A DNA stretch of 31,910 nucleotides from JAUSNA01 sp964511965 (GTDB taxonomy: Bacteria > Patescibacteriota > Microgenomatia > Levybacterales > GWA1-39-11): positions 1 through 31,910 of the forward strand of contig CAZEGF010000029.1 of the NCBI GenBank assembly GCA_964511965.1, in the 5' to 3' direction. The notes below the pieces were generated by a model. It was not told the origin of the DNA. It did not search any database and was given only the letters and a program-made list of their open reading frames with translations. A program made the position numbers and the translations under genes. Below are positions 6,551-13,706 of the stretch, one piece after another (within the stretch, counting starts at the first letter, position 1; each line of letters starts with the position of its first letter).

Positions 6551-7734
6551 TTTGTACTATTTAATCTAAGATACAATAAATAATTAGTGTAGGCAGAGTC
6601 AGGAAGGGCAATGCTATTAGCAAATTGACTATTAATTTCTCTTGGAAAAGTAGCGGTTCCACCTTCTCCAAATAATATCTTATCAAATTTACTATCTAAA
6701 TATTTTGATAAAAATATATCGAGTAACTTTGAGGCATATAATACATAGTTGTCGTTTTTGAGTGCATTTCCGGCATTATAATAACTTTCAATGCATGGTT
6801 GAAAAACAATTGGATTGTATAACGAGTCGGGATTTTCTAACAATTTATAGTTGTCCAAGAAATATGCTGCGTCAAGGATCATTTGATTATCAACTAACAC
6901 TCTACCTAGCTCGATTTGAGCTAGAGAAACCCAACAAGCTTCCCTAGGAAACCGTTTTTTTGGAGACAAATCTTCTGCAATCTTTTGTGTCAACAAATCC
7001 TGAGAAGATTTCAGCTTTGACTTTGCTGCTGTTAGAAATTTTGGATTTTTTGTTATTTCATAAACCAATGCCAACTCTCTAGCTTCTATACCTCTTATCA
7101 TTAAATCATCAGAAACGGGAGATAAAGCTACTATATTTGCTTCATCTGTAAGAAATTGTAGTACCTTTGGGTCTTTTGTTTCCTTATAAAGGATAGCGGG
7201 TTGAACAAGTACAGCATTACACTTACTCTTTTGCGATGAACAAGTTTCTATTAATTTATAAATATCAGAGTTGGCTTCAGTTAGATGTTGGGGAATATTG
7301 CTTGATTTATAATCCGCATAGTGAGCCAGAGACGTCCACCCTACTGAAAGAAATTTTTTATTTTCTGTTGGTGTAAATTGACAATTTTCAGGAGTCTTTC
7401 CTTTACAAAGCTGATCAAGATGGGAATAGTAATTATAATATCCCGATGTTAGTTTTTGAGATGAAATGTAACCAGATGCTTCACTCTGAGCCTCTCGTAT
7501 TGAAGATTCAGAAGGTTGTATTTTAGATGAACTTTTTTGATTTGATGGAGTATTTGACTGACCTTTTAGTAAAAATAGAACAATAAAAATAAGGCCTATC
7601 ACAATTAAGAAGCAGACAACAATGATAAGAGTAGGAAATTTCTTTTTTGTGTTGGATGTTACCTCCCCAGCTACAGAGTTAGCGTTCTGTGCAGTATTAT
7701 TAGATTCAACAGGATTTTTACTCTCATCTTCCAT
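6547..7734 (-). CDS. Membrane-anchored helical repeat-like protein
   Basis: 395 residues. A polar 34-residue N-terminus rich in Asn/Ser is followed by one strong transmembrane helix (LIIVVCFLIVIGLIFIVLF, about 35-55), a Ser/Gln-rich linker, and a large, mainly helical domain from about residue 80 with five or more Cys and many Tyr/Leu (for example ARELALVYEITKNPKFL). The spacing of helices looks like a TPR or other alpha-solenoid, but no signature motif is clear. It is the second gene of the surface operon, 6 bp after the first gene, and its stop overlaps the next start. I do not recognise the family; a scaffold or assembly role for the exported proteins would fit. Confidence 0.72.
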   Translation of the reverse strand: MEDESKNPVESNNTAQNANSVAGEVTSNTKKKFPTLIIVVCFLIVIGLIFIVLFLLKGQSNTPSNQKSSSKIQPSESSIREAQSEASGYISSQKLTSGYYNYYSHLDQLCKGKTPENCQFTPTENKKFLSVGWTSLAHYADYKSSNIPQHLTEANSDIYKLIETCSSQKSKCNAVLVQPAILYKETKDPKVLQFLTDEANIVALSPVSDDLMIRGIEARELALVYEITKNPKFLTAAKSKLKSSQDLLTQKIAEDLSPKKRFPREACWVSLAQIELGRVLVDNQMILDAAYFLDNYKLLENPDSLYNPIVFQPCIESYYNAGNALKNDNYVLYASKLLDIFLSKYLDSKFDKILFGEGGTATFPREINSQFANSIALPDSAYTNYLLYLRLNSTK

Positions 7735-7740
7735 ATAATT

Positions 7741-8298
7741 TTATAAAGCAAGAAGGATTATCCCTCCAACAATAGCAAGAATAATTCCGCCAAAAAGTAC
7801 TATTGACTGCCCTATCCCACCGGGAGAAGCAATAGTTGGAGTTGGGGTTGGAGTTGGGGGAATTGGTGTTGGAGATGGTGCAACAGTTGGTGTAATAAGA
7901 GCATCTACTTGACATAGAAGTTGATCAGACGTTGCAGGAGCAAGACCACCACAGGCGCTTACCGCAACGACATCACACTTATAAGTTTTGCCTTGAGTGA
8001 TAGGGAATAAAATTTTTGTTGTAGAAGCTGTTTCTGACTCATTACTTTTAATAATAGTTCCGGTTTCAACCTCAGTCACGGTGACGTTAAAAGAAGCAGC
8101 ATCAGCCTGAGTGCTCCATGAACAACTTGCTTGAGTTAGATCACATGAGGTGCCTGTACAGCCAGGGAACTCAACAGTAACCCCACTTGAAGCAGCTGGT
8201 GGAGTACATGCTTGTGCATGTGCTTTAGCAGGGGTAAAGAATCCAAAAACCGACAAACTGAAAACTACAACTAGAAGTATAAATAATTTCTTTAGCAT
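7741..8298 (-). CDS. Exported Ig/FnIII-like protein with C-terminal membrane anchor
   Basis: 185 residues. Signal peptide MLKKLFILLVVVFSLSVFGF with cleavage near AHAQA. Then one domain of about 90 residues with alternating strands and several Cys (SCSWSTQADAASFNVTV, later TYKCDVVAVSACGG), resembling a fibronectin III or Ig-like fold. A short Pro/Thr linker (PTPTPTP) leads to a C-terminal hydrophobic helix (SIVLFGGIILAIVGGIILL). It is the first gene of the five-gene operon, behind a good promoter. The layout (head, proline stalk, membrane anchor) suggests a cell-surface display protein. Confidence 0.75.
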   Translation of the reverse strand: MLKKLFILLVVVFSLSVFGFFTPAKAHAQACTPPAASSGVTVEFPGCTGTSCDLTQASCSWSTQADAASFNVTVTEVETGTIIKSNESETASTTKILFPITQGKTYKCDVVAVSACGGLAPATSDQLLCQVDALITPTVAPSPTPIPPTPTPTPTIASPGGIGQSIVLFGGIILAIVGGIILLAL

Positions 8299-8331
8299 AA
8301 CAACAGAATCACCAGCATGTCTGGTTCTTCT

Positions 8332-8361
8332 AATATACGCATAGAATCACCCGAAGGTCAA
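8332..8361 (-). promoter_or_regulatory. Promoter of the surface-protein operon
   Basis: TTGACC (8356-8361) and TATATT (8332-8337) on the minus strand are 18 bp apart, giving a leader of about 27 nt before the ATG at 8298. AGAATCACC (plus strand) occurs at 8305-8313 and again at 8343-8351, bracketing the -10 box, and ACCAG/CTGGT arms (8311-8325) lie at the expected start site; either may be a control site. Confidence 0.55.
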
Positions 8362-8365
8362 GAGG

Positions 8366-8382
8366 GCCCTTTGGAAAAGGGC
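8366..8382. terminator. Small hairpin between tRNA-Lys and the surface operon
   Basis: GCCCTTT and AAAGGGC form a perfect 7-bp stem with a GGA loop. It lies downstream of the tRNA-Arg/tRNA-Lys unit and just upstream of the operon promoter, where a terminator would be useful. It lacks a clear T-run on the minus strand, so the call is tentative. Confidence 0.3.
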
Positions 8383-8414
8383 TTAGGGTATAGTTATTAG
8401 GGTTTAGTTAAAAA

Positions 8415-8432
8415 TTGTAAGTGGCCAGGGAC
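8415..8432 (-). pseudogene. tRNA-Lys 3'-end fragment
   Basis: TTGTAAGTGGCCAGGGAC matches 8463-8480, the 3' end of the intact tRNA-Lys and its flank, at 16 of 18 positions. It contains part of the T-stem and the 3' acceptor strand only. It lies 48 bp from the intact copy. Confidence 0.6.
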
Positions 8433-8465
8433 GCGCTGTGAAACCGAGTCACTGGCGAAATTTTG

Positions 8466-8537
8466 TGAGCGGCCAGGGACTCGAACCCTGAACCGATTCC
8501 TTAAGAGGGAATTGCTCTACCATTGAGCTAGCCGCCC
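8466..8537 (-). tRNA. tRNA-Lys (anticodon CUU)
   Basis: Complete minus-strand cloverleaf: acceptor GGGCGGC/GCCGCTC (one G-T pair), D-arm GCTC-AATGGTA-GAGC, anticodon loop CTCTTAA giving CUU, T-loop TTCGAGT, discriminator A, no encoded CCA. It is flanked on both sides by partial copies of itself. It is probably transcribed together with tRNA-Arg(UCG), about 120 bp upstream. Confidence 0.95.
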
Positions 8538-8580
8538 GATCACAAATTATCAAAGGCTAGAGAAAGGGCAAGGTTTCCCT

Positions 8581-8600
8581 TACCATTGAGCTAGCCGCCC
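8581..8600 (-). pseudogene. tRNA-Lys 5' fragment fused to repeat sequence
   Basis: These 20 bases repeat 8518-8537 exactly, that is the acceptor 5' strand, the D-stem 5' strand and the D-loop up to GGTA. On the tRNA-internal side the sequence switches to GGCAAGGTTTCCC (8567-8579), the same repeat found at 92-103. The junction falls at the shared GGTA of the D-loop. Confidence 0.65.
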
Positions 8601-8628
8601 CACAAACTTTTGGTGGCAAAGCTTTGCT

Positions 8629-8645
8629 TAGCCGCCCGATCACAA
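8629..8645 (-). pseudogene. Second tRNA-Lys 5' fragment with leader
   Basis: TAGCCGCCCGATCACAA repeats 8529-8545 exactly at an offset of 100 bp. It covers the first 9 nt of the tRNA plus 8 nt of leader. It is adjacent to the 12-bp palindrome GCAAAGCTTTGC at 8616-8627. Confidence 0.6.
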
Positions 8646-8657
8646 TTTCTTTCTTTG

Positions 8658-8731
8658 CGCCCTCGAAGAGACTTGAACTCCCGACTTCACCGTCCGAAGC
8701 GGTGCGCTCTAATCCACTGAGCTACGAGGGC
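8658..8731 (-). tRNA. tRNA-Arg (anticodon UCG)
   Basis: Minus-strand cloverleaf with acceptor GCCCTCG/CGAGGGC, D-loop AGTGGATTA, anticodon stem CACCG/CGGTG with loop CTTCGGA giving UCG (CGA codons), T-loop TTCAAGT, discriminator G. The acceptor stem is identical to that of tRNA-Arg(UCU) at 3159-3231. No CCA is encoded. Confidence 0.95.
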
Positions 8732-8735
8732 ATGT

Positions 8736-8783
8736 GCTCTACCCTTGCCAGAGGCAAGGTCGCTCCACATTGAGCTACGACGC
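8736..8783 (-). pseudogene. tRNA 5'-half remnant interrupted by a hairpin
   Basis: On the minus strand a tRNA-like start (GCGTCGTAGCTCAATG) runs into CCTTGCC-TCT-GGCAAGG (8743-8759, 7-bp stem) and then resumes with GGTAGAGC, the other half of a D-arm. It reads as a D-arm split by an inserted hairpin. It lies in the leader of tRNA-Arg(UCG). The remaining tRNA parts are absent. Confidence 0.5.
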
Positions 8784-8802
8784 ATGCGTAGTTTGCTTTC
8801 GT

Positions 8803-8830
8803 ATTTTATCAGATTGAGTGCTTGATTCAA
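8803..8830 (-). promoter_or_regulatory. Putative promoter for tRNA-Arg(UCG)/tRNA-Lys
   Basis: Minus-strand TTGAAT (8825-8830) and TAAAAT (8803-8808) are 16 bp apart. This matches the TAAAAT -10 seen at the two other tRNA units. Confidence 0.4.
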
Positions 8831-8883
8831 AACTTAGAAGCTTCTTTTTCTTTTGATTCATGTATTTTTAGGCGTAACTTTGT

Positions 8884-8889
8884 TATAAT
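8884..8889 (+). promoter_or_regulatory. -10 box of the glycosyltransferase gene
   Basis: A perfect TATAAT lies only 11 bp before the ATG at 8901, so the transcript should begin about 5 nt before the start codon. No clear -35 hexamer is visible. The mRNA would be nearly leaderless. Confidence 0.5.
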
Positions 8890-8900
8890 TGAGCTATACA

Positions 8901-9839
8901 ATGAACCCAAAATATTCCGTCGTTATCCCAATTCTCAATGAGGAAGAAAGCATTGAGGAGCTTCTTACCCAGATTGACGATGCTTTCAAGAAACTAAAAG
9001 AAGCTTATGAGATCTTATTTGTCGACGACGGTTCGACCGATTCTACGCTTGAGATACTTAAAAAACACGCCCAAAAAAGCAAATTTATCCGTATTTATTC
9101 TTTTAGAAGAAATTTAGGCAAATCAACCGCGCTTACTCTTGCTTTTCAAAAAGTTAAAGGTGAATTTGTTCTCACTATGGATGCTGACCTTCAGGACGAT
9201 CTTACAAATTTACCTGAGATGATAAAAGCCCAAAAAGAAGGAGATTACGATCTTATCTCGGGCTGGAGAAAAAACCGTAAAGATTCACTTCTTAAAATCA
9301 TAAATTCTAAGTTTTTTAACAATTTTATTATACCGATGCTTTTTCAAGTAAATTTTAAAGATATGAACTCTGGTCTTAAGCTGTATAGAACAGAGCTGGC
9401 AAGAGAAATAAAAATATATGGTGGTATGCATAGATTTATACCAATATTGGCAACTGAGATGGGTTTCAGAGTAAAAGAGGAGATTATCACCCACAAAGAA
9501 CGTAAATACGGTGTATCAAAATATAAATCAACAAAAATATTTACAGACATCCCTGATCTTATGACGATGTATTTTCTTGTTAAATACACTAAGCGTCCGC
9601 TTCATTTCTTCTCAAAGCTTGGGGGGATTTTATTGGGTGCTGGCACTTTAATTCTTCTTTATTTAATATTAGTAAAGATTATGGGTCAGTCGATTGGTAC
9701 AAGACCACTACTTACATTTGGTGTCTTATTTGAAATAGCAGGAATTCAGACAATTTTTACAGGCCTTCTTGCAGATTTGATTGTTAATTTTAACAGGGTT
9801 TACAACGAAGAAGATCTCCCAATTAAATACAAGTCGTAA
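8901..9839 (+). CDS. GT2 glycosyltransferase, polyprenyl-phosphate sugar type
   Basis: 312 residues. The N-terminal GT-A domain has the family pattern: SVVIPILNEEESI, LFVDDGSTDST, and the metal-binding DxD as DADLQDD. Two C-terminal membrane helices follow (GGILLGAGTLILLYLIL and LLTFGVLFEIAGIQTIFTG). This matches the dolichol/undecaprenyl-phosphate glucosyl- or mannosyltransferase group (GtrB/DPM1-like), which load a sugar from a nucleotide donor onto a lipid phosphate at the inner membrane face. The ATG at 8901 is chosen over an upstream TTG because that TTG overlaps the -10 box. The membrane protein gene follows after 5 bp and probably uses the lipid-linked sugar. Confidence 0.9.
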   Translation: MNPKYSVVIPILNEEESIEELLTQIDDAFKKLKEAYEILFVDDGSTDSTLEILKKHAQKSKFIRIYSFRRNLGKSTALTLAFQKVKGEFVLTMDADLQDDLTNLPEMIKAQKEGDYDLISGWRKNRKDSLLKIINSKFFNNFIIPMLFQVNFKDMNSGLKLYRTELAREIKIYGGMHRFIPILATEMGFRVKEEIITHKERKYGVSKYKSTKIFTDIPDLMTMYFLVKYTKRPLHFFSKLGGILLGAGTLILLYLILVKIMGQSIGTRPLLTFGVLFEIAGIQTIFTGLLADLIVNFNRVYNEEDLPIKYKS

Positions 9840-9844
9840 TTTCC

Positions 9845-12139
9845 ATGAACAAACTCAAAAAATTCTTGCGGTTTTTTCTTGGAATTCCGGTAACCATTCT
9901 CACATTTGTTTTTATAGGAAAGGTTTTTTTGGATAACAGACACGTAATCATAAGCGCACTCCTAACAATGAATCCTCTTTTGTTTTTGTTAGGAATTTTA
10001 TTTTTTGCAATATTTTTTATGATCAAATCCTTTGTGTGGCTCCAGATTTTAGAAAAACGGGGATATAGTCCTCCAAAAAGATCTACATTGTTTTTATATT
10101 CATTTTCTGAGGTTAAAAGATATATTCCGGGTAGTATTTTTGCCTTTGTTGGAAGAGCAAATTCGTTATCGGATCATGTACCTGGCAAAGAAACTCTGAA
10201 AGGAATTGGGATTGAAGCAGTATTACTTATTCTGTCTTCACTTGTTCTTTGTTTGCCTGCAGCATATTTCCCATTTCATAAAGCCGAAGAACAAGGATTT
10301 GTATTTTCAAGTTTTCTAATTCCTTTAATTGTGGCTTTAATTATATTGAGTGTCTTTCTTATTTATTTGCGATTCAAAAAAGCATTTTTTATATACCTTG
10401 ATTGTTTTTTACTTTTTTTACTCGCGTGGTTCTTTTATGCTTTAGGTTCTTTTATTGTAGGTATATCTCTAACTTATATTTACCCGACAAATATTGCCTA
10501 TATCATGTCTTTTTTCGTCCTTTCATGGTTGTCCGGATATCTCCTTTTTATTACTCCGATGGGTCTTGGAATTCGTGAAGCAGTTATAACGGGGAGTTTA
10601 TCATTTTTCTTGCCAATACCAATTGCCTCGGTAATAGCGATTCTAACAAGAGTTGGCATGATTATGGGGGAGCTGCTTTATTTAGCTGTCACTTACGTTT
10701 TTTACAAACTTAAAGATAACTCAAAAGTACTTAAAATAAATCCATATTTTGCGATTGTTTGTACTTTCGCTTTTTTCTATTTCCTTTTCTTTTCAACCTA
10801 CACAACAGTCAGACATGATATGTATATCTCAGGCAGATTTGATCTTGGAAATATGACCCAAACAGTCTGGAATACATCGCAGGGCAAGTTTTTTACGCTT
10901 ACAAATCCTGATGGAGTCGAACAAATTTCACGTCTTGCCGATCATTCGGATATTTTACTTGTACTTTTCGCTCCGTTGTATCTCATATGGTCTGATCCAA
11001 AAGTACTTCTCATTGTCCAAACGTTTACATTAGCCATTGGAGGTATTTTTGTTTATTTACTCGCAAAGCAAATTCTTAAAAAGGAAAAAATTTCACTAAT
11101 TTTAGCAATCTCATTCTATTTAAATTTTTGGGTACAAGAACAAAATATTTTTGACTTTCATGCAGTTGCAATTGGAACGACTCTACTCCTTGGTACTTTC
11201 TATTTTTTACTTAAAAGAAAGTACTTTTTATTCTCTCTTTTTCTTTTGCTTTCGGTTATGACAAAAGAAAATGTTTTTTTGGTGGCAAGTTTTTTTGGAC
11301 TTTATTTCTTTTTTAGAGAGAAAAAATATATAACAGGAATACTTTTAACTGTCGTTCCTACAATTATTTTTTTCTTTTTAGTATCTAAAGCAATCCCATC
11401 TGCACGGGGTCATGCGCATTTTGCGCTTTCATATTATTCGTATTTAGGCGGAACTACGCAGGGAATTATTCAAAACTTACTATTCAAACCACAAATCGCA
11501 TTAAACCATTTGTTAAGTCTGTCAACAATTGACTATATTCATCAGCTACTGTTCCCAGTTGGATATTTGGCACTACTTTCTCCATTCTACTTACTATTTA
11601 CCTTGCCGGAGTTAGGAATTTATCTTCTTTCGGACAATCCGGGACTTAGATCTTATCAATATCATTATGGAGCAATAATTATTCCATTTATTTATATTTC
11701 AAGCATCTTTGGAATAAAAAAGCTTTTTATAAAATTTAAAGGAGATATTTTCGAACAAGTTATTTTCTTTTATATACTTTTAACAATGTTAATTTCAACA
11801 TATTTTTATTCCCCTCTTCCCGGGATGATAAATGCAGATTATGCACCCTTTACGACAACAAATAGTAAAACTATCGACTCGTATCTATCCCTCATACCAA
11901 AGACTGCCTCTGTAAGTGCCTCAAACAATCTTGGAGCTCATTTGTCACATCGAGACCACATTTACGTCGTTCCTTTTGCGATGGAAAGTGCTGAATACGT
12001 TGTTTTGTATGGAGAAAATAGAAAAATGCTAAGTTTAGTAAATCATCTCAAATATCAAGCTCTCATTTCAGACAAAAAAAATAATTTTTATTTATATAAG
12101 CTCAAACCAGTTAAAAAGTGTCCGTCTTGTAAACCTTAA
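9845..12139 (+). CDS. Flippase-like (LPG synthase TM) and DUF2079 fusion membrane protein
   Basis: 764 residues, with many predicted membrane helices. Residues 1-290 resemble the UPF0104/LPG_synthase_TM family: KRYIPGSIFAFVGRA and later TPMGLGIREAVITGS are typical. From about residue 300 the sequence resembles DUF2079, a GT-C-like polytopic family, with RHDMYISGRFDLGNM, an acidic first loop and HSDILLVLFAPLYLI. GT-C enzymes use lipid-phosphate sugars on the outer face. The preceding GT2 enzyme could supply that donor, and the N-terminal part could help move the lipid; this is inference. The stop codon overlaps the convergent SBP gene by 4 bp (TTAA). Confidence 0.8.
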   Translation: MNKLKKFLRFFLGIPVTILTFVFIGKVFLDNRHVIISALLTMNPLLFLLGILFFAIFFMIKSFVWLQILEKRGYSPPKRSTLFLYSFSEVKRYIPGSIFAFVGRANSLSDHVPGKETLKGIGIEAVLLILSSLVLCLPAAYFPFHKAEEQGFVFSSFLIPLIVALIILSVFLIYLRFKKAFFIYLDCFLLFLLAWFFYALGSFIVGISLTYIYPTNIAYIMSFFVLSWLSGYLLFITPMGLGIREAVITGSLSFFLPIPIASVIAILTRVGMIMGELLYLAVTYVFYKLKDNSKVLKINPYFAIVCTFAFFYFLFFSTYTTVRHDMYISGRFDLGNMTQTVWNTSQGKFFTLTNPDGVEQISRLADHSDILLVLFAPLYLIWSDPKVLLIVQTFTLAIGGIFVYLLAKQILKKEKISLILAISFYLNFWVQEQNIFDFHAVAIGTTLLLGTFYFLLKRKYFLFSLFLLLSVMTKENVFLVASFFGLYFFFREKKYITGILLTVVPTIIFFFLVSKAIPSARGHAHFALSYYSYLGGTTQGIIQNLLFKPQIALNHLLSLSTIDYIHQLLFPVGYLALLSPFYLLFTLPELGIYLLSDNPGLRSYQYHYGAIIIPFIYISSIFGIKKLFIKFKGDIFEQVIFFYILLTMLISTYFYSPLPGMINADYAPFTTTNSKTIDSYLSLIPKTASVSASNNLGAHLSHRDHIYVVPFAMESAEYVVLYGENRKMLSLVNHLKYQALISDKKNNFYLYKLKPVKKCPSCKP

Positions 12140-13482
12140 TTCTTTGAAAGGTTATATTCTTTAGGAAAATATAGGAAAGAAGCAGGAGCATCATCTGTGA
12201 GATATTTCTGAAAATCGGCATATATTTTCTTTCTTTTTTCAATATCTGAAATAGAACGCCCATCTTCTAGTAGTTTGTCGATTCTTAAATTTTTGTAGTG
12301 AGTAATGTTATTTCTTTGATCAGAATGCCATAAAACATATTGATCAGGATCCTGAGGCAATTTAATTCGATAAATTAAAATTTGAAAATCTGAAGGTACA
12401 TCAGCAACAACTCTAATTTTTGTTTTTATACCAATTCGTTCCCATGATTTCTGAATGGTTTGGGCCACCTTTTGATATTCATCGGTTGTTGATATTTCTA
12501 ATGGCTCTTTTACTGAGTCTTTTAATGATCCCAGTAAAGTTTTTGCTAATTCAATATCAGTAATTTTGTATGAGGGTGGTTGGCTAAAGTAGATTGAATT
12601 TGGAGGTATTGGTCCAAACGCTCTTTCTCCAACTTCAACATTTTCCGGAAGTGAATAATTTAAAGCTTGACGGACTTTTTTATTATTGAGTACCGAATCA
12701 TTATTATTATAAAAGATTGCAACTAGACCTGTATAATTTGTGTAATTCTCTGTTTTTACTTTTTTCCATTTGGATAAATTTGTATTGTCGACAGTAGGAG
12801 TAATGGCTCCATAAATTTTTGAAACTTCCCCAAGCATAAATGCAATTTTTAATGCTCTTTGTGTTGGGTAAAAGTATATCTTTGTCTTTTTATTTTTCGA
12901 TTTTATATTTCCGAGGGTAATTGATCTGACAAAACCTCCGTTAATATCCACATTCTCAACTTTGTAATTTCCAATTCCTGCAAGTTTTTTTCCAAATATT
13001 GGCCGGGCTACTGATGTAAGAAAAGGAGAGTAAGGATTTGCAAGGATATATTGAATAGTATATTTATCTATAGCTTTTTCCGTAACATCTTCAAAATTGT
13101 AATTAATATTTTTACTTGTTAGTTCTTGACCATTATGAAATTTAATTCCGTGCTTTAACTTGAAAGTATAGACCTTTTCATTCTCTACAGTCCAGCTAGC
13201 GGCTGCACCCGGTTCAATCTGTCCATCCGGTCTAACTTTAGTGAGTCCATAACTTACGTCTGCCAAAATTTCAGAGGGTAAAGTTGAAATTGTATAAGAA
13301 CCTGAGTAACCTACGTTTTCTGTTGTCTTAAAAATAAGTGGTCGAAAGTAATAATTCAAAAGACCCACAAAAGCAAAAAAAACAATAATTCCAAGAACCA
13401 AAGAACTTATTATAGTTCTTCTCATCTTCCTGAAATACGCTTTAATAAGCCAAACGTAATATCGTCTCTTAAGACTGGCCAT
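12136..13482 (-). CDS. Family 5 extracellular solute-binding protein, membrane-anchored
   Basis: 448 residues. An Arg/Lys-rich cytosolic N-terminus is followed by one transmembrane helix at about 22-46 (ISSLVLGIIVFFAFVGLL). There is no lipobox. The rest matches the peptide/nickel-binding SBP_bac_5 fold: PEILADVSYGLTKVRPDG-like entry, GAAASWTVENEKVYTFKL, KHGIKFHNGQELTSKNINY, and a C-terminal lobe with DPDQYVLWHSDQ. The family usually hands oligopeptides to an ABC permease, but no permease or ATPase genes are nearby. It is 6 bp downstream of secG. It may serve an importer encoded elsewhere or act as a peptide-binding surface protein. Confidence 0.88.
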   Translation of the reverse strand: MASLKRRYYVWLIKAYFRKMRRTIISSLVLGIIVFFAFVGLLNYYFRPLIFKTTENVGYSGSYTISTLPSEILADVSYGLTKVRPDGQIEPGAAASWTVENEKVYTFKLKHGIKFHNGQELTSKNINYNFEDVTEKAIDKYTIQYILANPYSPFLTSVARPIFGKKLAGIGNYKVENVDINGGFVRSITLGNIKSKNKKTKIYFYPTQRALKIAFMLGEVSKIYGAITPTVDNTNLSKWKKVKTENYTNYTGLVAIFYNNNDSVLNNKKVRQALNYSLPENVEVGERAFGPIPPNSIYFSQPPSYKITDIELAKTLLGSLKDSVKEPLEISTTDEYQKVAQTIQKSWERIGIKTKIRVVADVPSDFQILIYRIKLPQDPDQYVLWHSDQRNNITHYKNLRIDKLLEDGRSISDIEKRKKIYADFQKYLTDDAPASFLYFPKEYNLSKN

Positions 13483-13488
13483 ACAAAT

Positions 13489-13704
13489 CTATTGCAATAC
13501 GAGAGTTAAAATGGAGTTTGCCGCAAAAAGCACAGCCAAAATAATGGTTGCATAAAAAAGAAATTTCTCAAGACCTCTTTTACTGCGGAAACTTTCTGTT
13601 CCACCACCAAATGCAATTCCTGCTTCGCTACCTCTTTGCTGTAGAATAATTACTACAACTAAAAGAATAGATATTATAACTTGGACAATCGCGAAAATAC
13701 TCAT
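13489..13704 (-). CDS. secG: Preprotein translocase subunit SecG
   Basis: 71 residues with two membrane helices and the SecG hallmark between them: a helix ending VVIILQQRGSEAG, then a Gly/Ser/Phe-rich cytosolic loop (AFGGGTESF), then FLFYATIILAVLFA. SecG is the small accessory subunit of the SecYEG channel and speeds protein export. Length and layout are normal. It is flanked closely by the SBP gene downstream and the YvlD-like gene upstream (2 bp), so the three probably form one operon. Confidence 0.93.
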   Translation of the reverse strand: MSIFAIVQVIISILLVVVIILQQRGSEAGIAFGGGTESFRSKRGLEKFLFYATIILAVLFAANSILTLVLQ

Positions 13705-13706
13705 AA

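Noticed and set aside
8581..8783. Additional complete tRNA genes
   Set aside because: Only 5' parts are present; no anticodon arm or T-arm can be folded.
8889..8900. Upstream TTG start for the GT2 glycosyltransferase
   Set aside because: The TTG overlaps the perfect -10 box, and the ATG at 8901 directly precedes the conserved domain.
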